This document shows, piece by piece, positions 8,990 to 17,754 of a DNA stretch of 64,000 nucleotides. Within the stretch, counting starts at the first letter, position 1; each line of letters begins with the position of its first letter. Under the pieces are notes generated by a model that had not been told where the DNA came from, did no database searches, and worked only from the letters and a program-made list of their open reading frames with translations. A program made the translations under genes and the position numbers. Origin of the DNA: Isosphaera pallida ATCC 43644 (GTDB lineage Bacteria; Planctomycetota; Planctomycetia; Isosphaerales; Isosphaeraceae); contig NC_014962.1 of the NCBI RefSeq assembly GCF_000186345.1, forward strand, positions 2,694,450-2,758,449. Reading direction: 5' to 3'.

Positions 8990-9991
8990 TCAACTGATCA
9001 GCACCATTTGACCAACCTGACGGGCCGATTGCAGCAAAGCGTCCAACACCTTCATTTGCTCAACGCCGTTTTCGGCTGGTTCAATCAGCTTATTCTGATC
9101 CAAAGAGACATGGAACGACTCGGCCATCAGACCGTATTGGTTGCGGTTGTCGAAGGTCAGCTCGGTGGGAATCTCCCGCTCAACCGCGCGTAGTAACGCC
9201 AAGGACTTGTCGCGGGGCAAAAATGCGTCCGGCACCTCCAACGACCCCTTGGTGCCGACCAGTTCGTAGCGACATCGGTAGGGTTGTTCAAACGAGCAGT
9301 CAATTTGAGCAACCACCTGGTTAGGGAAGGCGAGGGTGGCGGCGAGGGTTAGGTCCACGCCGTGAAGCGGCTTGGACCAAACGGCGCGGGCGTGAACCGC
9401 ATGGGGTTCGCAGCCGGCGAAGAGACGGGCGCAATTGACTCCGTAGCAGCCCACGTCCCAAAGCGCGCCGCCACCTTTGGTGGGGTCGAGACGCCAGTCG
9501 TTGGGGTCGATTGGGAAGGAGAACGAGGCGTTGACCAACCGCAGGTCGCCGAGTTTGCCGCCGCGCACCAGGCGGAGCAGTTCCAGGGTGCGGGGTTGGT
9601 GACGCCACATGAACGCCTCCATCAGCAACACGCCGCGCTGGGCGCAATGCTCGGCCATCGCTTCGGCCTGCTCGGTGTGAAGCGCTAGGGGCTTCTCACA
9701 GAGGATCGACTTACCCGCGTCGGCCGCGGCCATCACCCAGGGAAGGTGTTCGTCGTTGGCCAGCGGCACGTAAACCACGTCGATCTCGGGGTCGTCGATC
9801 AGTTCGCGGTAGGAACCATAGGCGCGGGGGATCCCAAACTCCAACGCCCAACTACGGGCCACGCCAGGCCGTTTGCTGGCCAAGGCGTGCAGGAGGCCAC
9901 GATGGGTTTCGCGGATGCCCGGAATTAAACCCCGGCGGGAAATACGGGCCGCGCCCAAAATGCCCCAGCGGTAGATGCGGGTCGATTCCAT
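8990..9991 (-). CDS. Gfo/Idh/MocA-family oxidoreductase (cytoplasmic)
   Basis: 333 residues from the ATG at 9991; the frame continues upstream to 10153 but that part is Arg/Pro-rich and lacks family similarity. The N-terminal Rossmann fold shows GILGAARISRRGLIPG. The catalytic-region motif EKPLALHTEQAEAM is near residue 95, and a typical Gfo/Idh beta-sheet domain follows (WDVGCYGVNCARLF). The family uses NAD(P) to oxidise or reduce sugars, inositols or related compounds; the substrate cannot be read from the sequence. No signal peptide, in contrast to the second family member at 52793-54118. It converges on the Hsp70 gene. Confidence 0.88.
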   Translation of the reverse strand: MESTRIYRWGILGAARISRRGLIPGIRETHRGLLHALASKRPGVARSWALEFGIPRAYGSYRELIDDPEIDVVYVPLANDEHLPWVMAAADAGKSILCEKPLALHTEQAEAMAEHCAQRGVLLMEAFMWRHQPRTLELLRLVRGGKLGDLRLVNASFSFPIDPNDWRLDPTKGGGALWDVGCYGVNCARLFAGCEPHAVHARAVWSKPLHGVDLTLAATLAFPNQVVAQIDCSFEQPYRCRYELVGTKGSLEVPDAFLPRDKSLALLRAVEREIPTELTFDNRNQYGLMAESFHVSLDQNKLIEPAENGVEQMKVLDALLQSARQVGQMVLIS

Positions 9992-10691
9992 AGTGAGTTG
10001 TTCGACGTTCCAAGGAAGGATGAGGGGAAGAACAGAAGAGAGGCGAGATGCTCCGTTCTGTCGAGGTCTCCCCAACCGTCGCGCCCGAGGGGGCGGGGTT
10101 TCGTGGGAGCGGTGGCTTCTTCTTCGCAAGCCGGCGGGAGAGGACCGCGACAATCACAATTGATCGGTCCGGGGGCGTGTCCCGGGGCCGGGGTTGGCCT
10201 GGTCCGGAAGTCGATCTCAATGGAGCGTCGGACCACTTGATCCAGGTCGAACGCGGTTGAACAGGGCGAATTTCGGGGTCGAACGCGATGGAGGCGGGGA
10301 GGTCATGGCGGTGGCCTGTTGAGACAGGGAGCGAAACGCATTGCAAACACGATCGGCGACGACCCGAGACGATTCAAGAGGGAGGATTCCGCTCAAGCTC
10401 GTCCGAAACGGGTCGAATCCCGACCGATGAATACACTCCGGTCCCATTTTTTTCCACCGCCGTCCAAAACAGGGACTAGGCTGGGAATGTTCCGCCGCGT
10501 TGGAAGTTGGAAACCACACTCGAAACATAAGAAGAGAAGAGACGCGGACTCGCTCAACCAATCGAGCCGCGGCGTTGGCCTCCGATGCGGGTTTGATGAG
10601 TTCGCCTGGGAGAGGGATTGGCCTCTCCGTCCGCCCCGCGAACCGAGGATGGGAACGGGATCACCACTGGACCGGATTGGGGACGTGTTCC
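9992..10691. other. Intergenic, no gene seen
   Basis: 700 bases between two divergent starts. Open frames on both strands are short, Arg/Ser/Pro-rich and unsupported. A small perfect hairpin (CGGG-loop-CCCG, about 10408-10421) lies 25 bases before a run of T at 10447-10452. It is too short to call and no tRNA cloverleaf forms around it. Confidence 0.4.
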
Positions 10692-10928
10692 ATGACGATG
10701 AGCGCGAACGAGGTTGGTCACGAGATTTATCCGCCTGCTTGCCCGTCCGGGATTGACCAGGGGGAAGCGTCGGCGAGGGCGACCGTCGATCCGTCAGAGC
10801 GTGGTTCGTCAAGCCTGAAGCGGTGGGCAGCGCGGGCGGGGGTGGCGGGATTCGGCTTCTTTCTCATCAAGGGGTTGGTCTGGTTGGCCTTCTTCGCAGC
10901 GGTGGCGACCGGCCTGGCCAGTCGTTAA
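10692..10928 (+). CDS. Small single-span membrane protein, unknown
   Basis: 78 residues from the ATG at 10692 (a second Met follows two codons later). The N-terminal half is polar and unremarkable. The C-terminal half has a basic patch (LKRWAARAG) and one strong hydrophobic helix (FGFFLIKGLVWLAFFAAVATGLA), ending three residues later. Short membrane peptides of this design occur in many planctomycete genomes; no function is known. Third-position GC is high in the helix. It sits upstream of, and converges on, the VOC gene 26 bases away. Confidence 0.55.
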   Translation: MTMSANEVGHEIYPPACPSGIDQGEASARATVDPSERGSSSLKRWAARAGVAGFGFFLIKGLVWLAFFAAVATGLASR

Positions 10929-10954
10929 GAATCGGCTTGGAGTTGACGAACGAT

Positions 10955-11344
10955 TCAGACTAGGGGATTGCGACGCCAGACGATCTGGATCCGGTTACCC
11001 GCAGGGTCGAAGAAGAAAAAGGTTTTCATGGCGTCGGTGTCCACCTCGGTTCCCTCCTCGAATTGCAGCCCGTCGTCACGGAGTTGCCGACGGCTGGGTT
11101 CGTAATCTTCCAAAGCGACGCGGAAGGCGAGGTGACAGACGTAACGGGGATTGACCGGTTCCACACCGGGAGGCTTGCCGATGATCTCAATGGCCTGGCC
11201 TTGGTCGTCGGCCAGGAAGTAGCCGGGCGGATCGCCAGGGTGTTCCAAAACGGTCCGCATTCCAAACCGCGTTTCGTAGAACGCGCGGAGGGCGGGCGCA
11301 TCGTCGGCGAACAACGCGACGTGCTCGATGCGCGACGGGATCAT
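10955..11344 (-). CDS. VOC-family (glyoxalase/dioxygenase-like) protein
   Basis: 129 residues from the ATG at 11344, preceded by GGGAG at a spacing of nine. It is a single vicinal-oxygen-chelate domain with the expected two beta-alpha-beta-beta-beta halves. It begins IEHVALFADDAPALRAFYETRFGM and ends FFFDPAGNRIQIVWR. Candidate metal ligands are His8, a mid-domain His (VCHLAF) and the Glu/Gln pair near EIIG and QIV. Members are glyoxalases, dioxygenases, isomerases or antibiotic-binding proteins; nothing here fixes the substrate. The gene stands alone. Confidence 0.85.
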   Translation of the reverse strand: MIPSRIEHVALFADDAPALRAFYETRFGMRTVLEHPGDPPGYFLADDQGQAIEIIGKPPGVEPVNPRYVCHLAFRVALEDYEPSRRQLRDDGLQFEEGTEVDTDAMKTFFFFDPAGNRIQIVWRRNPLV

Positions 11345-11598
11345 GGCGGGAATCTCCCGAGATCGGATCCGACCAAACCACCGAAATCAGGGTGGCGCGG
11401 CATGACGGAGGACGGTCGGCTTGGCGTGGTTGCCGACGCCGGTGGTTCCGCGATGACCGCGGGCCGCGCTGGAACGCAAGCCAGGAAGACATGTCCCGGG
11501 ATCAGAGCGGGCCGCGGCGGTGATTCGGGGCGACCCACGCCGTGCGTGTTGGAATTAAGGCCGACGCAAACCGGCTTAGCTAGCTGGTTGGGGTTTGG

Positions 11599-11904
11599 TC
11601 AGCTCTGAGCGTCGGCGGTTTCAGCCTTGGCTTTGCCTTTGCGGCCGTAACCAGTTGCGCTAGCGCGACCAAACTTCTGGCGGAACTTCTCGACCCGTCC
11701 GGCGGCGTCCACGAACTTCTGCTGGCCGGTGAAGAAGGGGTGGGAGGCCGCGGAGACGTCCACGGTCACCAAGGGGTATTCCTGACCATCCTCCCAGACC
11801 GTCTTTTGATTGGTTTTGACCGTCGAGCGGGTCAAAAATCGGAAGCCGCTGGAGGCGTCGTGGAACACCACTTCTCGATAGTTAGGGTGGATGTCCTTCT
11901 TCAT
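11599..11904 (-). CDS. rpmE2: 50S ribosomal protein L31, cysteine-free (type B-like)
   Basis: 101 residues from the ATG at 11904 (an ATG five codons upstream at 11919 is less likely because L31 begins MK-DIHP). Signature segments are [30 protein letters not shown] and [12 protein letters not shown]. The positions that carry zinc-binding cysteines in classical L31 are Ser/Ala here, so it is the zinc-independent form. The C-terminal tail ([22 protein letters not shown]) is basic and longer than in short L31 proteins. It is a structural protein of the large ribosomal subunit and stands alone on the minus strand. Confidence 0.93.
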   Translation of the reverse strand: MKKDIHPNYREVVFHDASSGFRFLTRSTVKTNQKTVWEDGQEYPLVTVDVSAASHPFFTGQQKFVDAAGRVEKFRQKFGRASATGYGRKGKAKAETADAQS

Positions 11905-12207
11905 CGTGGTGGGATCCAATTGATTCGGGGGACAAACATACGGGGGGCACCGGGCGGTTCGGGTCCGCCTCCGAATAAAAGCCCCTCCCTCAGAGAAAGG
12001 TCAAATCGTAGCCGACCACCCCCCTGAAATCAAGGTCCGACCAAGGGAGACAAAGGTTCCTCCCGAGGTTCCGAGGTTGACCATCGCCGCAAATTTGGCT
12101 CAGATGGAACCTGGTTCCTAACTCGGGCGTCCCACGTTTCGGGTGGTGACCAGCGATTATTGGATTTGATGTCAGGTCGTAGTTGCAGGTGGGAGCCGGA
12201 TGCCGTG

Positions 12208-14055
12208 ATGATCTCGTTGCCGACCGTGACAACGCTTTGTTGGTGGTGCCTGGCGGGTTATTCCACCGGGGTGGTCGATCCCACATCCAGCGGAATCGCC
12301 CCGCGACCCGCCCCCGCCGAGGTCGGGAACGTGGTCCAACCGGCCCAAGGCGGGACCGACCCCAGATCCCTGGTCGATCTGATGTTGACGGCGGTTCCCA
12401 ACGACACTCACCTCATTGGGCGGTTGTCCGACGTGAAGCGGACGATGGGCAAGTTTTTCGACATGCTCAAAGCCATGAGTCCCGCGCTAGGGCAGGAACT
12501 GGGGCCGGTCGAGAAGTCGATCGTCGCCCAGTTCGATGCTCTGACCGGGCCAGGTGCCTCGGCGGACAACCCGGTGTTGGTCGTAGTCCGGTTCGATCCG
12601 GCGGCCAAGGCGTCCGACGGTCTGAAGCTGGCGGTGTTGGTGCCGACGACCCGCCCACGCGACTTCTTCAAGGCGATGGGGGGGGAGGCAGTTACGGTGC
12701 CAACACGCCGAGGGGAGGCGGTTCGGGTCTTCATCGAGGAGGCCGAAACCCACGCCTACGCCGCAGTGGGATCGGGCTACGGCGTGGTAGGCAACGATCA
12801 AGCCCAGGTCGCGGCGATCGCCCTAGCGCGACCCGAGACCCGGCTGGTTCTCGCCGAGGCGTCCCGTCACCATCTGGAACGAGGCGACCTGGCGGTTTAC
12901 GTCAACGCCCTAGAAATGGTGCGGCGGTTCCAGCCTGACCTGGATCAAATCCGGGCGGACTTTCTGGACGAACTGCGCAAACACGCTCCCGAAGACCGTG
13001 TCGAGGGGGCAAAGGCGGCTGTCGAGCCAGTGTTGGAAGGACTCAAGCAGATCCGCTCAGTGGTCGTCAACTTCAACTTCGCGTCTCAAGGTTTGTTGGT
13101 GTACGGCGTGGCATCGCTTGAACCGGACGCCAACCCCGACGGTCCCAGCCAAGTGGATCTGAAACCGCTGTTGGGTCGTCTGCCAGCGCGGATGGCCTTC
13201 CACTTGAGCCAGACCGACCGGACGATTGGTCGCTCGGGCGACGCGGGGCGGCAGATCTTGGCCCAACTGGGGGTGCCAGTCCTCACCGAGATTCTGGCGC
13301 GCAACCTCGACGCCCTCAAGCAATCCGGCCACATCGCCACCGCCTCGGCTTTGGATCTGGAGAACGGCCTCAAAAGTCTGGTGATCCGCCAAACCCGCGA
13401 CCCCCAGGCGTTGTTGAAGGCCACCCTCGAAAGCTTCCAGATCGAACGGCTCGATCCTCAAGTCGCTCGGGCGATCAAGTCGATTCGCCGTCTGGAGAAG
13501 CCGCAGACCCATCGCGGTTACACCTTCAATGTCATCGAAATGACGTTGGATTACGACGCAATCCTCAAGAACCAACCCGAGGCTGATCGGGCGGTCGTGC
13601 GCAAAAATTTGGACACGCTGATTGGGTCTGAAGGACGAATTCTGATTTTTGTGGGAGCTGATGATCAAGTCGTACTCAGCGTGAGCGCGCGGGACTGGGA
13701 ATCGGCGCGTTCGATCTTGGACGCCTCACTGGACCCGACGGCTAACCTCCAAGGCAACCCGGGGTTCAAAGCGATGGCCAACGCCCTCCCCCGAACCTCC
13801 GAGACGCTGTTTGCGCTGTCGGGCCGAGGACTGTTGCGGGTCGTCTCGATCCTAACCGGCGAGCCGATCGCCTTGCAACTCAAGCAATCGGTGTTCGTGG
13901 GCTTCAGCCTGGCCAACCAGGTCAACGGGGTGGAGTTTCGGCTCATCGTCCCTTCAGCGATGGGAACGGTGATCGAGAACGGGGTGATTCCCGCTTTGGG
14001 CCGGGTCACCAACCAGGCCGCGCCCCCGGCGCGTCAGCCGCTGGGTGGTCCCTAA
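12208..14055 (+). CDS. Large secreted hypothetical protein
   Basis: 615 residues from the ATG at 12208; in-frame starts at 12160 and 12169 cannot be excluded. The N-terminus has a hydrophobic stretch with Cys and Trp (LPTVTTLCWWCLAGYSTG) that probably acts as a signal peptide. The mature part is an all-alpha/beta sequence with repeated helical segments and a Gln/Pro tail. It contains VPNDTHLIGRLSDVKRTMGKFFDML, a feature of planctomycete exported proteins of unknown function, and no catalytic triad, metal motif or membrane segment. The ribosome site is weak (GGAG about 12 bases upstream). No operon partner is evident. Confidence 0.7.
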   Translation: MISLPTVTTLCWWCLAGYSTGVVDPTSSGIAPRPAPAEVGNVVQPAQGGTDPRSLVDLMLTAVPNDTHLIGRLSDVKRTMGKFFDMLKAMSPALGQELGPVEKSIVAQFDALTGPGASADNPVLVVVRFDPAAKASDGLKLAVLVPTTRPRDFFKAMGGEAVTVPTRRGEAVRVFIEEAETHAYAAVGSGYGVVGNDQAQVAAIALARPETRLVLAEASRHHLERGDLAVYVNALEMVRRFQPDLDQIRADFLDELRKHAPEDRVEGAKAAVEPVLEGLKQIRSVVVNFNFASQGLLVYGVASLEPDANPDGPSQVDLKPLLGRLPARMAFHLSQTDRTIGRSGDAGRQILAQLGVPVLTEILARNLDALKQSGHIATASALDLENGLKSLVIRQTRDPQALLKATLESFQIERLDPQVARAIKSIRRLEKPQTHRGYTFNVIEMTLDYDAILKNQPEADRAVVRKNLDTLIGSEGRILIFVGADDQVVLSVSARDWESARSILDASLDPTANLQGNPGFKAMANALPRTSETLFALSGRGLLRVVSILTGEPIALQLKQSVFVGFSLANQVNGVEFRLIVPSAMGTVIENGVIPALGRVTNQAAPPARQPLGGP

Positions 14056-14133
14056 CCCCGATCGACCTGCCTCTGCCAACTCGAAGCCGATCGAGCAGTG
14101 GTGGGGTTGGCGGCGGCCGGCCCGAAGCAACCG

Positions 14134-16887
14134 TCAAGGTGACTGGGGCGGAGTTGGGAAGGCGAATCGTCCGGTCTCCACGCTCCAGTCCTCGCCGAAG
14201 AAGCCCGCGGCCCGCACCGCGCTGAGACCGTCGCGCCACGACTCAGGACCGATCGCCAGCAGGTCGGGCGGTTGAACGCCGGAGATGAAGACCGGGAGGC
14301 GGTCCAGCGCCCTCATGCCGGGTAGGCCGGTGCCCGCGACCACCCCGACCAGACCTCGGGAGCCTCCCCGTCGTGGCAGCACCGCTAGCACGCCGAAGTC
14401 GTCACCGCGCCAGCGATTGCGGCCCAGACTCCAACCGCCCCGCTCGACCCTAAGCGGAGCCTCAGGGCCGAGCACCGCGTTCCACGCGGCGTTGAGGTCG
14501 GCCCCGCCATAAAGGACTACGTTGCGGTCGGGATGCTCCCCGGCGCGGAAGGCCACGTCGGCGATCACGTCCAGCGAGCCGTTGCCGCGGTACCAGAAGG
14601 TCTCGGCGTCGTAACGGGCTTTGGCCAGCGCCCAGGCGTTGGCTTCGGGCGTGCCTTGGGTGCCGTAGACCAGGATTGCCCGGTTCGTGAACGCCTGCTT
14701 GAAACCGCCCTGCCGCTCCGGATTTTTCAGTTCCGGCCCCGGTTGGGGAATCACTTGCCAGCCGCCGGGCGTGCCATTCGGACTCTGGAGCCGGCGAGCC
14801 AGCCACATCCGTTGCGCTGGGGGACGATCCGGTCCCCGATCAGGGTCCAAACGCAAGGTCGTCCCATCGAGTTCGACGGTGAGGGGGGCGATTCGGCCGC
14901 TGGTGGACAACGCCAAGCCTCCCAGCTCGATCCGCAACCGCGACACGTTGGCCGTGGTCCCCACGATCTTGCGCTCGATCGGGTCCAGCGTCAGGTCGAT
15001 CGCGCTGAGCTGATACGGTTCGTTTTGCGCTTCGATGAATCCCCAACCGGTCCCGGAGCCGACCGCGGGGGAATAGGTGGCGTAACGGATCCGACGAGTC
15101 TCGGACGGGTCGGGACGCCGCCGCCGCGCAAACAGATCGAACATCGGCGTCCAGTCCACGCAGGCGACTCCCGCCCCCTCGACATCCCACCAGTGGCCCG
15201 CGCCCGGTTGTTCGTGGATCGTCCAATCGCGGTGAAACTCCCGCAGGCGTTCCGCCATCCGCCGCGATTCGTTGACTGACACATTGTCGTCAGCGTCACC
15301 GTGCAAGCCGTAGATCGCCCGATCGGTGAGGTTGGTCGCCAGGGTCAGGGTGTCCGAGGGGTTGGAACCCCGCACGACGAACTCGGCCGCCCGTCGGGTT
15401 TCCTCCGGCCAGGCGGGATCGATCAAACGCTCCGCCAATCCTCCCTCGGGCACCAACGCCAGCCAACCGGCGCTGGGGCCGATCGCGGCGAAGCGGTCCA
15501 CCGCGTGAACTCCCAGGTGCCACGTGCCGTGTCCGCCCATCGAGTGCCCGGTCAGATAAACCCGCGCCGGGTCGGTGGGAAAGCGTCGTTGAGCCTCGTC
15601 AAGCACCTCCAGGGCGTCCAGACGGCCCCAGTCCTCCCAATCGAATCCATAGGGACGGCGGTTAGTCGGCGCGATCAAGCGACACCAGGTTTTCGGAGCG
15701 TAGGACCGCGCCTGGTCAATCGCCTCGACCGACGCGCCGTGAAGACTCAGGACCATCGCCGCAGGCAGCTCCGTTCCTTGACGCTTGCTCAGATCGCCTA
15801 GCGAGCGGACCGGCGGCACCACGCCATAATATTGCACCGATCCATCAAGGTTACTGATAAAGGTTCGCTTGTGCGTTTGGTCGGGGGAAACTGCCTGGAG
15901 CGTCAGCATCAAGCGGGTGGGGTCATTGGCCTGGCTGAGCGTGGTTGCGCCCTCCAGCGCTGGGTCGCGGCCTCGGATCAGTTCGACCGTGAGCTTGACG
16001 GGGCCGGGACGGTCGGGAAACGGGCCGTCGATTCGGAAGCCAACTTTGCGGAAACTCAGAGGGGGCAACGAGGGCAGTTCGGTCAAACTGGAACGCGCGC
16101 CGGGCCAATCGCCCCGGACTCGAAGACTTTGGCCGTCGCGGGTCTCGTGACTGGCGTTGATGACGATCACCGCCGCGTGGGTCGGTTCAGTCGACCCCAC
16201 GATCAGGTCGGGCGTGGTCGGATCGCGGGGATCGAGGAAGACCGGAGCCGGCGGTCTCCTCAGACGCACCGAAAGCGGCCCCCCCCGCCGCTGGACGACC
16301 AGCCAGGAGCGGCCTGCCGGCAGGGCGATCGGCGGCGACGACCCCAAGGTGCCGTAGATGTCGCCGACATGAGACTCGCCATTGACCATCGTGGCGAGAT
16401 GTCCCTCAATGTCCAACAGGCGAATCTCGGGAGTGTCACGGGTCAAGGTCATGAGTGCCAACGAACCTCGGCGGTCGTTGGGAAACCGACCCTCCTCGTC
16501 GGCCCTCACCCGGGTCCAGGCGCGTTCCCGACCCTCCAAATCGGTGAAACCCTGATCGGGACGCTCCGGCGACCACGCTCCAGTGATCCAGGCATGAATC
16601 CAAGCGTCGGTGGGCAACGGCGCACGGCCCGTGTTGCCCGTGGTCGGCGGCATGGTCCAGGCCTCCCGCGCCACCAAGTCGGCGGGTTCCTCGTCAAGCT
16701 GATCCTGAGCGTACCCCTTGGGCCACCCCAAGATCCACGCCAGCATCACCAGCGCCAGGCCCAGCCCCCCGCTTCCACGCCATGATGGTTTGCCCACTCC
16801 CGTCCCCCACCTCGAATCGTTCACACCGCCCGGCCCCCAAAAACGGCCGCCGGACCCTACCCAATCCAATCCACTGAACCCACCCAC
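14134..16887 (-). CDS. Secreted alpha/beta-hydrolase (peptidase/esterase-like)
   Basis: Up to 917 residues. The longest frame starts with GTG at 16887, but a GTG at 16797 preceded by GGGGGA, just before the signal sequence, is at least as likely. A signal peptide (GLGLALVMLAWILGWPKGYAQ) precedes a long N-terminal beta-rich region. The hydrolase core follows: nucleophile motif GHSMGGHGTWHLG near residue 450, HGDADDNVSVNESRRM near 530 (acid), and PGAGHWWDVEG near 565 (His). About 300 further residues follow, with a second short alpha/beta stretch (NVVLYGGADLNAAWNAVLG). This layout resembles secreted prolyl-oligopeptidase-like or PHB-depolymerase-like esterases; the substrate is unknown. It stands alone on the minus strand. 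Confidence 0.85.
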   Translation of the reverse strand: MGGFSGLDWVGSGGRFWGPGGVNDSRWGTGVGKPSWRGSGGLGLALVMLAWILGWPKGYAQDQLDEEPADLVAREAWTMPPTTGNTGRAPLPTDAWIHAWITGAWSPERPDQGFTDLEGRERAWTRVRADEEGRFPNDRRGSLALMTLTRDTPEIRLLDIEGHLATMVNGESHVGDIYGTLGSSPPIALPAGRSWLVVQRRGGPLSVRLRRPPAPVFLDPRDPTTPDLIVGSTEPTHAAVIVINASHETRDGQSLRVRGDWPGARSSLTELPSLPPLSFRKVGFRIDGPFPDRPGPVKLTVELIRGRDPALEGATTLSQANDPTRLMLTLQAVSPDQTHKRTFISNLDGSVQYYGVVPPVRSLGDLSKRQGTELPAAMVLSLHGASVEAIDQARSYAPKTWCRLIAPTNRRPYGFDWEDWGRLDALEVLDEAQRRFPTDPARVYLTGHSMGGHGTWHLGVHAVDRFAAIGPSAGWLALVPEGGLAERLIDPAWPEETRRAAEFVVRGSNPSDTLTLATNLTDRAIYGLHGDADDNVSVNESRRMAERLREFHRDWTIHEQPGAGHWWDVEGAGVACVDWTPMFDLFARRRRPDPSETRRIRYATYSPAVGSGTGWGFIEAQNEPYQLSAIDLTLDPIERKIVGTTANVSRLRIELGGLALSTSGRIAPLTVELDGTTLRLDPDRGPDRPPAQRMWLARRLQSPNGTPGGWQVIPQPGPELKNPERQGGFKQAFTNRAILVYGTQGTPEANAWALAKARYDAETFWYRGNGSLDVIADVAFRAGEHPDRNVVLYGGADLNAAWNAVLGPEAPLRVERGGWSLGRNRWRGDDFGVLAVLPRRGGSRGLVGVVAGTGLPGMRALDRLPVFISGVQPPDLLAIGPESWRDGLSAVRAAGFFGEDWSVETGRFAFPTPPQSP

Positions 16888-17065
16888 CCTGCCAACGAGA
16901 CATCAGAGCCTGGATCATCTCCACGGCCTTTGCCCTCATCGGGTCAGTCTGCCAAACTCCACGCCGCGTCGGTAGGGGGCGGTCGGAGGTCGGACCGCTT
17001 CTCTCTTCCAAGAGGTGGATTGATTCCCCCGCGAGTTCCACCTAGAATAAAGGGTCTCGACTACT

Positions 17066-17083
17066 TTGAGATTGAGTCTCAAT
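17066..17083. promoter_or_regulatory. Fur-like operator upstream of feoA
   Basis: The 18-base sequence TTGAGATTGAGTCTCAAT reads as three hexamers (two direct, one inverted), the arrangement of a Fur box. The core ATTGAG-T-CTCAAT (17071-17083) is a perfect palindrome. The identical 18 bases occur once more in this window, upstream of feoB. It lies about 50 bases before the feoA start. Iron-dependent repression by a Fur/DtxR-type regulator is inferred. Confidence 0.75.
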
Positions 17084-17131
17084 CCAACCGGATTTTTCGG
17101 TTTGAGACACACGAGTCCCACGAGGTGTTTC

Positions 17132-17455
17132 ATGGCGACGGCGGAATGGAGCGACCCGGCGGCGTTGGCGGTTCCTGATGCGTTGGAAGCACGGGGGACG
17201 ATCGACGCGCTGATGCCGTTGCCGATGATTCCGGTCGGGACCACGGCGCGGGTGGTGGAAGTGGTGGGTGGTTGCGCCACCACGCAGCGGCTGCGGGAAC
17301 TGGGCCTTTGCCGTGGGGCGCGGGTGCGTTTGGTCTCCACCGAAGGGGGATGCGGCGGCTGTCTGGTGGCGGTGGGCCATCGCAAACTGGGCTTCCGCAC
17401 GGGCGAGTTGACCTCGGTGCTAGTTCAGCCCGATCAGGCGGAGCCGGTTCAATGA
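17132..17455 (+). CDS. feoA: FeoA-domain ferrous iron transport protein, first copy
   Basis: 107 residues from the ATG at 17132, preceded by GAGGTG at a spacing of five. A short N-terminal extension precedes an SH3-like FeoA domain (VGTTARVVEVVGGCATTQRLRELGLCRGARVRLV, then LGFRTGELTSVLV). FeoA is a small cytoplasmic partner of the FeoB Fe(II) transporter. Four Cys in the central part (GGCATT, GLCRG, GGCGGC) are more than usual for FeoA. Its stop overlaps the start of the second feoA by four bases (ATGA), indicating translational coupling. A Fur-like operator lies upstream. Confidence 0.9.
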   Translation: MATAEWSDPAALAVPDALEARGTIDALMPLPMIPVGTTARVVEVVGGCATTQRLRELGLCRGARVRLVSTEGGCGGCLVAVGHRKLGFRTGELTSVLVQPDQAEPVQ

Positions 17456-17718
17456 CGGATCACCCGCCCGAGACACCCCCTGGTTGGTCTTTGTCCCGCT
17501 TGTCTCCCGGCCAAACTGGCCGAGTGTTGGAGATCGTGGGAGACGACCCAATCTCCTGCCGGGTTCTCGAGATGGGCATGACGCCCGGCGTCGTGGTCAA
17601 AATGGTGGGTCGGGCTCCGTTGGGCGATCCGCTTGAATTCGAGCTGCGCGGTTACCGCCTCAGCCTGCGCCGCGACGAGGCCGAGCGGGTGCGAATCGAG
17701 CCGCCCGCCATCGGGTGA
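17452..17718 (+). CDS. feoA: FeoA-domain ferrous iron transport protein, second copy
   Basis: 88 residues from the ATG at 17452, sharing ATGA with the end of the first feoA. It is a single FeoA domain: SLSRLSPGQTGRVLEIVGDD, then CRVLEMGMTPGVVVKMVGRAPLGDPLEFELRGYRLSLRRDEA. It lacks the extra cysteines of the first copy and has the classical GDPLEF and RGYRLSLR motifs. Tandem FeoA genes before feoB occur in several phyla. Here feoB is not immediately downstream but 1.3 kb away, past an opposite-strand gene. Confidence 0.92.
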   Translation: MTDHPPETPPGWSLSRLSPGQTGRVLEIVGDDPISCRVLEMGMTPGVVVKMVGRAPLGDPLEFELRGYRLSLRRDEAERVRIEPPAIG

Positions 17719-17728
17719 CCATCTGGCA

Positions 17729-17751
17729 GCCCATGATGTGGGCGACGTTTT
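17729..17751 (+). terminator. Weak hairpin with T run after feoA pair
   Basis: GCCCA (17729-17733) pairs with TGGGC (17739-17743) across a five-base loop, followed after four bases by TTTT. It lies in the 36-base gap between the converging feoA pair and the minus-strand membrane gene. The stem is only five pairs, so this is tentative. Confidence 0.3.
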
Positions 17752-17754
17752 GGT

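Noticed and set aside
10340-10455. T-loop-like GGGTCGAATCCCG near a T run, suggesting a tRNA or small RNA.
   Set aside because: No acceptor, D or anticodon arms can be drawn around it. The hairpin has only four pairs.
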